Positions 43,873 to 50,736 of a DNA stretch of 64,000 nucleotides are shown one piece after another. The stretch is from Bradyrhizobium sp. OK095 (GTDB lineage: Bacteria; Pseudomonadota; Alphaproteobacteria; Rhizobiales; Xanthobacteraceae). The stretch is taken from positions 1-64,000 of the forward strand of contig NZ_FOBX01000018.1 of NCBI RefSeq assembly GCF_900109945.1, given 5' to 3'. Made by a program: the position numbers and the translations under genes. Each line of letters begins with the position of its first letter. The first letter of the stretch is position 1. The notes under the pieces are model-generated. The model worked only from the letters and a program-made list of their open reading frames with translations. It made no database searches and was not told the DNA's origin.

Positions 43873-44694
43873 ATGACAAATACTCCGTTGGTAAATCGAT
43901 CGCTTGAGGATTTCGTCGGCCGGCACGAGCGTCTGTTCGTGTTGACCGGCGCCGGCTGCAGCACCAATTCGGGCATTCCCGATTACCGCGACAGCGACGG
44001 CAATTGGAAACGGACCCAGCCGGTCAATTTCCAGGCCTTCATGTCGGAGGAGCATACGCGCCAGCGCTATTGGGCGCGCAGCCTGATCGGCTGGCGGCGG
44101 TTCGGCCAGGCGCGCCCGAACGATGCGCATCATGCGCTTGCCCGGCTCGAGGCGGGCGGGCGCTGCGAGATGTTGCTGACGCAGAATGTCGACCGGCTGC
44201 ATCAATCCGCCGGCCACCGGCAGGTGATCGATTTGCATGGCCGGCTGGATCTCGTCCGCTGCATGGGCTGCGGGGCGAAGACGCCGCGGAGCGAATTCCA
44301 GGATCGTCTCGGCCGCGCCAATGCGGAATGGCTGACGCTCGATGCCGCGGATGCGCCTGATGGCGACGCCGATCTCGAGCATGCGGATTTTTCGTCGTTC
44401 AAGGTGCCTCCTTGCGAGGCCTGTGGCGGCATCCTCAAGCCCGACGTGGTGTTCTTCGGCGAGAACGTGCCGCGTGAAATCGTCGCCACCGCGCAGGACC
44501 ATCTGTCGCAGGCCGATGCCATGCTGATCGTCGGCTCCTCGCTGATGGTCTATTCCGGATTCCGCTTCGTCCAGGCCGCCGCGAATCGAAAAATCCCGAT
44601 CGCCGCGGTCAATCTCGGGCGCACCCGCGCCGACGATCTGCTGACGCTCAAGGTCGAGGAGCGCTGCGAAGCGGCGCTTGCATTCCTGCTCTGA
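43873..44694 (+). CDS. NAD-dependent protein deacylase, SIR2 family
   Basis: 273 residues. Sirtuin motifs: LTGAGCSTNSGIPDYRD (NAD binding), TQNVDRLHQSAG, the catalytic histidine in DLHGRLD, a zinc ribbon CMGCG...CEACGG, and LKPDVVFFGENVP, VGSSLMVYSGF. The sequence is of the class II (SIRT4-like) type, which includes deacylases and lipoamidases as well as deacetylases. Not CobB (class III): the Ala-x14-Tyr-x2-Arg pocket is not evident. Confidence 0.9.
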   Translation: MTNTPLVNRSLEDFVGRHERLFVLTGAGCSTNSGIPDYRDSDGNWKRTQPVNFQAFMSEEHTRQRYWARSLIGWRRFGQARPNDAHHALARLEAGGRCEMLLTQNVDRLHQSAGHRQVIDLHGRLDLVRCMGCGAKTPRSEFQDRLGRANAEWLTLDAADAPDGDADLEHADFSSFKVPPCEACGGILKPDVVFFGENVPREIVATAQDHLSQADAMLIVGSSLMVYSGFRFVQAAANRKIPIAAVNLGRTRADDLLTLKVEERCEAALAFLL

Positions 44695-44834
44695 CAGGCG
44701 GGCTTATCGAGCACTCCCCTATCGCATAGGTGCCACGCAAAGGGGGCGGACGGCTTCACCATTTGCGCCGTCGCTGGTATGAAAATTGCTGCAATTTCGA
44801 CCCCAGTCTGACGATCAGCACGGAGAATTCTGGA

Positions 44835-46919
44835 ATGCTTGAGGGAGCCGAGGTGCGGCTTGCCGTTGATATCGGCGGCACGTTCACCGACATCGTGCTG
44901 GACGTGGGCGAAGTGCGCAAAACCCGCAAGGTGTTGACGACGCCGCAGCGCCCCGAGCAGGCGGTGCTGGATGGAATGCGTCTCATTCTCACCGACGCGC
45001 ATGCGCATATCAGCGATATCGACGTCTTCATTCACGGCACGACGCTCGCGACCAACGCCATCATCGAGCGGCGCGGCGCCAAGACGGCGCTGATTGCGAC
45101 CGAGGGCTTTCGCGACGTGCTCGATATCGGCACCGAGAGCCGTTACGACCAGTATGATCTCACCATCGACAAGCCGAAACCCCTGGCGCCGCGCAGCCTG
45201 CGCTTCACCGTGCCCGAGCGCATCGATGCGCATGGCGCTGTCCGCCTCCCGCTGGACGAAGCGTCAGTGCGCGCACTCGCGCCGAAATTGCGTGAGCTCG
45301 GCGTCGAGAGCGTCGCGATCGCCTTCCTGCACTCCTACGCCAATCCCGACCATGAGCGCCGTGCGGCTGCGATCCTCGCCGAGGAGATACCCGGCATCTC
45401 GCTGACGGTGTCATCGGCCGTCTGTCCGGAGATCCGCGAATATGAGCGCACCTCCACAGCGGTTGCCAACGCCTATGTGCAGCCTCTGATCGACGGTTAT
45501 CTCGCCCGCATGGCGGATGCGTTGCAGGTCGAACAATACCGTGGCGCTATCTATCTGGTCACCTCGGGCGGCGGCGTCACCTCGATCGAGACGGCGCGCC
45601 GCTTTCCGGTGCGGCTCGTCGAGTCCGGGCCTGCCGGCGGCGCCATTTTCGCGGCGCAGATCGCAGCGCGGCTCGGTGAGCGCAAGGTGCTGTCCTTCGA
45701 CATGGGCGGCACCACTGCAAAAATCTGCCTGATCGAAAACTATCAGCCCGAGACTTCGCGCGTGTTCGAGGTCGATCGTGCCGCACGCTTCCTCAAGGGC
45801 TCCGGCCTGCCGGTACGTATTCCCGTGATCGAGATGGTCGAGATCGGCGCCGGTGGCGGCTCGATCGCGCATGTCGATGCGATGAAGCGCGTCACCGTCG
45901 GTCCCGAGAGCGCGTCGTCGGAGCCGGGACCTGCCTGCTATGGTCGCGGCGGCCAGCGTCCGGCCGTGACGGATGCGGACGTTGCCCTCGGCATGATCGA
46001 TCCCGACGCCTTTGCCGGTGGCACGATCAAGCTCGACCCCGAGCTCTCGAAACAAGCGCTGCTGCGAGCCGTAGGCGAACCGCTCGGTCTGTCGGCGGAA
46101 ACCGCGGCCTATGCCGTGCACGAGGTCGTCTGCGAGAACATGGCGAGCGCGGCGCGCGTGCATGCGGTCGAGCGCGGCGAGATCGTCGGCCAGCACACGC
46201 TGATCGCCTTCGGTGGCGCAGCGCCGCTGCATGCAGCGCGCGTTGCCGAGAAGATCGGTGTCTCCCGGGTGATCGTGCCGTCGAATGCCGGCGTCGGCTC
46301 GGCGGTCGGATTTCTGGCCGCGCCCATCGCCTATGAGCTGGTGCGCAGCCGTCACGTCCGGCTCGACGATTTCGACACCGAAGCGGTGTCCGGCCTCTTG
46401 CAGGAGATGGCGACCGAAGCGCGCGCACTGGTCGAGCCTGGCGCTGCCGGCGCGCCGGTACGCGAGCGCCGCGCCGCCTTCATGCGTTATGTCGGCCAGG
46501 GCCACGAAATCACGGTCGAGCTGCCAAACCGGCCGCTGACATCGGCCGATCTCGCCGGCCTGCGCCAAAAATTCGAGGCGGATTATTCCGCGCTGTTCGA
46601 GCGCGCGATCCCGGGCGCGGCGATCGAGGTGTTGAGCTGGTCGGTGCTTGCTACGACGGACGCGCGTAATCCATCTGTTGTCGCCGCGGTGACGCGCAAG
46701 CCTGCGGCAAAAGCCTCGGGCAGCCGAAAATTCTTCGACGGCCGGGCGGGCGAAGTAATCGAGATTCCGCTCTATCGCCGCGAGGACATGGCGCCGGGCG
46801 CGACCATTGCGGGTCCGGCGGTGATCGCCGAGGACGAGACCTCGACCTTCGTCTCCAACAGTTTCGATGCGCATATCGACGGTGCCGGCAGCATCGTCAT
46901 GGAACGGAAGGCGGCCTGA
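44835..46919 (+). CDS. Hydantoinase/oxoprolinase family protein, HyuA subunit
   Basis: 694 residues from ATG 44835. The N-terminal VRLAVDIGGTFTDIVLD is the phosphate-binding signature of ATP-dependent hydantoinases, 5-oxoprolinases and acetone carboxylases; LSFDMGGTTAKICLI and FGGAAPLHAARVAEKIG follow. The enzyme couples ATP hydrolysis to opening of a lactam or imide ring such as 5-oxoproline or N-methylhydantoin. The substrate is not fixed by the motifs. Two bp separate it from hyuB. Confidence 0.9.
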   Translation: MLEGAEVRLAVDIGGTFTDIVLDVGEVRKTRKVLTTPQRPEQAVLDGMRLILTDAHAHISDIDVFIHGTTLATNAIIERRGAKTALIATEGFRDVLDIGTESRYDQYDLTIDKPKPLAPRSLRFTVPERIDAHGAVRLPLDEASVRALAPKLRELGVESVAIAFLHSYANPDHERRAAAILAEEIPGISLTVSSAVCPEIREYERTSTAVANAYVQPLIDGYLARMADALQVEQYRGAIYLVTSGGGVTSIETARRFPVRLVESGPAGGAIFAAQIAARLGERKVLSFDMGGTTAKICLIENYQPETSRVFEVDRAARFLKGSGLPVRIPVIEMVEIGAGGGSIAHVDAMKRVTVGPESASSEPGPACYGRGGQRPAVTDADVALGMIDPDAFAGGTIKLDPELSKQALLRAVGEPLGLSAETAAYAVHEVVCENMASAARVHAVERGEIVGQHTLIAFGGAAPLHAARVAEKIGVSRVIVPSNAGVGSAVGFLAAPIAYELVRSRHVRLDDFDTEAVSGLLQEMATEARALVEPGAAGAPVRERRAAFMRYVGQGHEITVELPNRPLTSADLAGLRQKFEADYSALFERAIPGAAIEVLSWSVLATTDARNPSVVAAVTRKPAAKASGSRKFFDGRAGEVIEIPLYRREDMAPGATIAGPAVIAEDETSTFVSNSFDAHIDGAGSIVMERKAA

Positions 46920-46921
46920 TC

Positions 46922-48580
46922 ATGAGCAACGCAAATGGCGCGAGCCTGATCGACCTTCAGATCATGTGGCACCGGCTGATCGCCGTGGTCGAGGAGCAGG
47001 CGCAGGTGCTGCTGCGCACCGCCTTCAGCCCGATCGTGCGCGAATGCGGCGACCTCTCGGCCGGCGTGTTCGACCTCAGGGGGCGGATGCTGGCGCAGGC
47101 GGTGACCGGCACGCCCGGTCACGTCAACTCGATGGCGGAATCGGTCAAGCACTTCATTCATCGCTTCCCGCTGGAGACGATGAAGGAGGGCGACGCCTAC
47201 ATCACCAACGATCCCTGGATGGGCACCGGCCATCTCAACGATTTCGTCGTCACCACGCCTTGCTTCAAGGACGGCAAGGTCGTCGCGCTGTTCTCCTGCA
47301 CCAGCCATCTCATGGACATCGGCGGTATCGGCTTCGGCCCTGATGCCACCGACGTGTTCATGGAGGGGCTCTACATCCCCATGCTGAAGCTGATCGACCA
47401 GGGCGTCGTCAACGAGACGTTGATGGCGATGATCCGCACCAATACGCGGCTGCCGATCGATACCGAGGGCGACACCTATTCACTCGCCGGCTGCAACGAC
47501 GTCGGCTGCGAGCGGCTGGTCGAGATGATGACCGAGTTCGGCATCGACACGCTTGATGGGCTCGGCGACTACATCTGCGACCGCTCGCGCGAGGCGGTGC
47601 TCGCCGAAATCGCAAAGCTGCCCAAAGGAACATGGTGTAACAGCATGGTCGTCGACGGCTACGACGCGCCGGTGACGCTGGCGGCGACGCTGACGATCTC
47701 GGATACCGGCATCCACGTCGATTTCGACGGCACCTCGGCCGCATCGAAATTCGGCATCAACGTGCCGCTGTCCTACACCACGGCCTATACCGTGTTCGGC
47801 CTCGGCTGCGTCGTCGCCTCGCAGATCCCGAACAATGCCGGCTCGCTCTCGCCGCTGACGGTGTCGGCGCCTGCGGGCGCAATCCTCAATGCGCCGAAGC
47901 CCGCGCCGGTCGCCTCGCGCCACATCGTCGGCCAGATGCTGCCCGACGTCGTGTTCGGCTGTTTGCGTCAGATCATTCCCGAGCGCGTGCCCGCGGAAGG
48001 CACCTCGTGCCTGTGGAATCTCAACGTGCGCGGACAGACCCGCAGCGGCGTCGGCGGCAATTACGGCTTCTCGATGACAGTCACCAGCAATGGCGGCACC
48101 GGCGCGCGCTTCAGCAAGGACGGCTTGTCCGCGACGGCCTATCCCAGCGGTGTGCGCGGTACACCGGTCGAGATCGCGGAGACGCAGACGCCGCTGATCT
48201 TCTGGCGCAAGGAGCTGCGTCCGGATTCCGGCGGAGCAGGGCGCACCCGCGGTGGCCTCGGCCAGATCATCGAGGTCGGCACGGGCATCGATGCGCCGTT
48301 CGACATCCTGGCGGCGTTCGATCGTATCGAGCATCCGCCGCGCGGCCGCGATGGCGGCCGGAACGGCGAGGCCGGCTATGTCGGCCTCAAGTCGGGACAG
48401 AAGATGCGCGGCAAGGGTTTTCAGACCATTCCGGCCGATGACCGGCTGGTGGTGATGACACCGGGCGGCGCCGGCATCGGCGCGCCGGGCGAGCGTGATC
48501 GCGCGGCGGTCAAGGACGACGTCGAGAGCGGGCTCGTCTCGTCGGACAACGCGGCCGGGGTTTACAGCTACGCGCGGTGA
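46922..48580 (+). CDS. Hydantoinase B/oxoprolinase family protein, HyuB subunit
   Basis: 552 residues. Typical HyuB: DLQIMWHRLIAVVEEQAQVLLRTAFSP, DYITNDPW-type GDAYITNDPWMGTGHLND, the metal-binding TSHLMDIGG, and GGAGRTRGGLGQ. The partner of HyuA in a heteromeric ATP-dependent ring-opening enzyme. Followed by a perfect terminator stem. Confidence 0.9.
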   Translation: MSNANGASLIDLQIMWHRLIAVVEEQAQVLLRTAFSPIVRECGDLSAGVFDLRGRMLAQAVTGTPGHVNSMAESVKHFIHRFPLETMKEGDAYITNDPWMGTGHLNDFVVTTPCFKDGKVVALFSCTSHLMDIGGIGFGPDATDVFMEGLYIPMLKLIDQGVVNETLMAMIRTNTRLPIDTEGDTYSLAGCNDVGCERLVEMMTEFGIDTLDGLGDYICDRSREAVLAEIAKLPKGTWCNSMVVDGYDAPVTLAATLTISDTGIHVDFDGTSAASKFGINVPLSYTTAYTVFGLGCVVASQIPNNAGSLSPLTVSAPAGAILNAPKPAPVASRHIVGQMLPDVVFGCLRQIIPERVPAEGTSCLWNLNVRGQTRSGVGGNYGFSMTVTSNGGTGARFSKDGLSATAYPSGVRGTPVEIAETQTPLIFWRKELRPDSGGAGRTRGGLGQIIEVGTGIDAPFDILAAFDRIEHPPRGRDGGRNGEAGYVGLKSGQKMRGKGFQTIPADDRLVVMTPGGAGIGAPGERDRAAVKDDVESGLVSSDNAAGVYSYAR

Positions 48581-48588
48581 CGAAAAAG

Positions 48589-48617
48589 ATCGTCCCGGCC
48601 TTGTCGGCCGGGACGAT
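48589..48617. terminator. Bidirectional terminator between hyuB and gst
   Basis: ATCGTCCCGGCC (48589-48600) pairs over 12 bp with GGCCGGGACGAT (48606-48617) around a 5-nt loop. An A-run on the left gives a U-tract for the minus-strand gst transcript. It serves two convergent genes. Confidence 0.65.
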
Positions 48618-48634
48618 GGCTTGATTGTTCGAGC

Positions 48635-49276
48635 TTATGCGGCCTTCTTCCGCGCCTGCTCGGCCTTGTAGAGCTCGAACTCCTCGGCGATCGCTCTTGC
48701 GACCGAGGGCCGCTGGCGCAGGCGCTCGTAATAGGCCTTCACGTTCGGCCATTTCGCGAGCTCGATCGGCGGCGTTGCCATGGTCCAGTTGATGACCGTG
48801 ACGAGATAGGCGTCCGCGACGGTGAAGTGGTCGAGCAGGAACTCGCGGCCTTTCAGGTGGTTTTCGACATAGTCGAGCCGCGACAGGTTCTTCTCCAGTG
48901 CATAGGCCTTGGTTTCCTGCGGCGCCTTGCGGTCGAGCACGGGGATGAACAGGCCCTTGTGCAGCTCGGTGCCGATGAAGCAGAGCCATTGATGCAGCCG
49001 CGTGCGGTCGATGCCGGGTCCGGTGCCGAGACCGGATTGCGGAAACCGATCGGCGACATATTGCAGGATCGCGGCATTCTCCGTCAGCACCACACCTTCA
49101 TCGGTGCGGAGCGCCGGCACCAGGCCGATCGGATTGATGGCGCGGAAGTCGGAGCCGTTCTTCAACACGGTCTTGGTCGGAGAATCGACTTCGAAGAAGT
49201 TTGCATCTGCGCCAGCCTCGTACAACGCGACGCGGGTCGCCATCGAACAGGCGAGCGGCTGAAAATAAAGATCCAT
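48635..49276 (-). CDS. Glutathione S-transferase family protein
   Basis: 213 residues, beta-class GST. Thioredoxin-fold N-domain (MDLYFQPLACSMATRVALYEAG) with the cis-proline loop VPAL and LTENAAILQYVADRF, then an all-helical C-domain with the N-capping LDHFTVADAYLVTVI. Cys10 matches the catalytic cysteine of beta-class enzymes. Divergent from the tetR gene, its probable regulator. Confidence 0.9.
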   Translation of the reverse strand: MDLYFQPLACSMATRVALYEAGADANFFEVDSPTKTVLKNGSDFRAINPIGLVPALRTDEGVVLTENAAILQYVADRFPQSGLGTGPGIDRTRLHQWLCFIGTELHKGLFIPVLDRKAPQETKAYALEKNLSRLDYVENHLKGREFLLDHFTVADAYLVTVINWTMATPPIELAKWPNVKAYYERLRQRPSVARAIAEEFELYKAEQARKKAA

Positions 49277-49337
49277 CTGGTGCCTCCTTGGCGAATTCCT
49301 GGGTGTCTCTTTGAGTCTCGCTCAACCTGGCCAGATT

Positions 49338-49403
49338 GATTTTTGTACTATCTTGCATAATATAATGCCGGTCAAGGATTGTTTGCGAAATGGTACAAAA
49401 ATC
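49338..49403. promoter_or_regulatory. gst / tetR divergent promoter with perfect 11-bp inverted repeat
   Basis: GATTTTTGTAC (49338-49348) and GTACAAAAATC (49393-49403) are exact inverted copies; the second overlaps the first codons of tetR (ATG 49390). Between them a minus-strand promoter can be read: TTGACC (49370-49375), 17-bp spacer, GATAGT (49347-49352). A TATAAT on the plus strand at 49361-49366 suits tetR. Candidate autoregulatory operator pair. Confidence 0.5.
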
Positions 49404-50103
49404 GAAACCGCCAGCTGCTGCCAACGAACCCAAGCGTCGCGGCGAACCCGAGCGTCGCGGCGAACCCGAGCGCCGCGGCGAACCCGAGCGCCGCGGCGAA
49501 CCCAAGCGCCGCGGTCGTCCGCGCGCCTACGAGCCCGAAATCGCCCTCGGCAAGGCGCTGGACCTGTTCCGCCGGCAGGGCTTTGCCGCAACTTCGCTCG
49601 ACGATCTCAGCGAAGCCACCGGCATGAACCGGCCGAGCCTCTATGGCGCTTTCGGCGACAAGCGCGAGCTCTACATCAAGAGCTATCAGCGCTACCGCGA
49701 GGAAGCCCGCGCATCGATGCTCACGATCTTCCGCGAGGAGATGCCGCTGCGCCAGCGGCTGGAGCGCATCTTCGCCTCCGCGCTGAACATTTATCTCTCC
49801 GGCGAAACCGGTCCGCGCGGCTGCTTCACGGTGGTCACCGCGGCGTCCGAGGCGGTGAGCGACCCGGAGATTCGCGCCATGGTGCTCGATGGTCTGTCGG
49901 AGCTCGACAAGGCGTTTGCAAATTGCTTCCGCAAGGCGAAGGAGAAGGGCGAGCTGCCGGAGAGTGCCGATCCGGCCGTGCTGGCGCAGCTTGCATCAGC
50001 AACGGTGCACTCAATCGCCATCCGCTCGCGCGCCCGCGTGTCGCGCAAAGATCTGGAGGCGATCGTGAAAGGCGCGATCGATGTGATGGTGGGGGCGGGG
50101 TAA
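49390..50103 (+). CDS. TetR-family repressor with N-terminal RRGEPE tandem repeats
   Basis: 237 residues. Residues 16-39 are four RRGEP(E/K) repeats leading into KRRGRPRAY, an AT-hook-like RGRP element that normally starts such regulators. The helix-turn-helix follows (ALDLFRRQGFAATSLDDLSEATGMNRPSLYGAFGDKREL), then an effector domain of the AcrR-like C-terminal type. The repeats roughly add a basic extension of 30 residues not needed by the fold. Divergent from gst, so it most likely represses it. Confidence 0.88.
   Translation: MVQKSKPPAAANEPKRRGEPERRGEPERRGEPERRGEPKRRGRPRAYEPEIALGKALDLFRRQGFAATSLDDLSEATGMNRPSLYGAFGDKRELYIKSYQRYREEARASMLTIFREEMPLRQRLERIFASALNIYLSGETGPRGCFTVVTAASEAVSDPEIRAMVLDGLSELDKAFANCFRKAKEKGELPESADPAVLAQLASATVHSIAIRSRARVSRKDLEAIVKGAIDVMVGAG
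49435..49516 (+). repeat. 18-bp in-frame tandem repeat in tetR
   Basis: Four consecutive 18-bp units (49435-49506, CGYCGCGGCGAACCCRAG) plus a partial fifth to 49516. Units differ only at a synonymous Y and at the last codon (GAG or AAG). The near identity implies recent slippage or unequal exchange and makes copy-number variation between strains likely. Confidence 0.85.
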
Positions 50104-50325
50104 TCTCGTGCCGAGGCGAGCGCGTGGCACCATATCCGGGAAATTCTTCGAGCTAAGCACGCTAACGGGCCGACAGCGAATCAACCAGAAGCTTTATTTT
50201 TATTGGTCTACCTTCATTCGGGTGTACGATTCCTGAATCGAATCACCTTCGGTCGGGGCGACAATCTCGTCGATAGAATGACGATGGTGCGGGTCGAAGA
50301 CCTGCCCGGGGCTGGGGCTGCCGTC

Positions 50326-50736
50326 ATGCCACGCATTCTTGTTGTCGATGATGATCCTTTGATTTGTACGAGCGTTCGCGCTTGGCTGGAGAGCCGGGAC
50401 TTCGAGGTTATCGTCGCTTACGGCGCCGAATCTGGTCTTGATGCTCTCGACAAGGCGCCGATTGATTTGATGGTCATTGATATTTTCATGCCACAGATGC
50501 GCGGCTTTGAATCGATCCGGTTATTCCGGCAGCGCGCGCCAACGGTACCGCTGATCGCTATCTCCGGATATGTCTTCGCTGAACGACGAGCGCCGGCTCC
50601 GGACTTCCTGAGCATGGCGCTTGAACTTGGGGCCACGCGCTGTTTGCGCAAACCCTTCAAGCCGACAGAACTGCTCGCCGTCATCGCCGCGTGTTTTCTG
50701 GAGCAGGGTGGCCGGAGGACGGAAGCCGTTGGCTGA
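50326..50736 (+). CDS. Single-domain response regulator
   Basis: 136 residues from ATG 50326. Receiver fold: acidic pocket D8-D9-D10 (ILVVDDDP), phosphoacceptor Asp52 (VIDIFMP), and Lys109 (CLRKPF). No output domain. In-frame ATGs at 50278 and 50284 would lengthen it; MPRILVVDD is the usual receiver start. It overlaps the following hybrid kinase by 8 bp, so the pair is a coupled phosphorelay unit. Confidence 0.85.
   Translation: MPRILVVDDDPLICTSVRAWLESRDFEVIVAYGAESGLDALDKAPIDLMVIDIFMPQMRGFESIRLFRQRAPTVPLIAISGYVFAERRAPAPDFLSMALELGATRCLRKPFKPTELLAVIAACFLEQGGRRTEAVG

Noticed and set aside
49435..49516. Short regular repeats read as a CRISPR-like array
   Set aside because: The units are contiguous, have no spacers, and are in frame inside a tetR gene.
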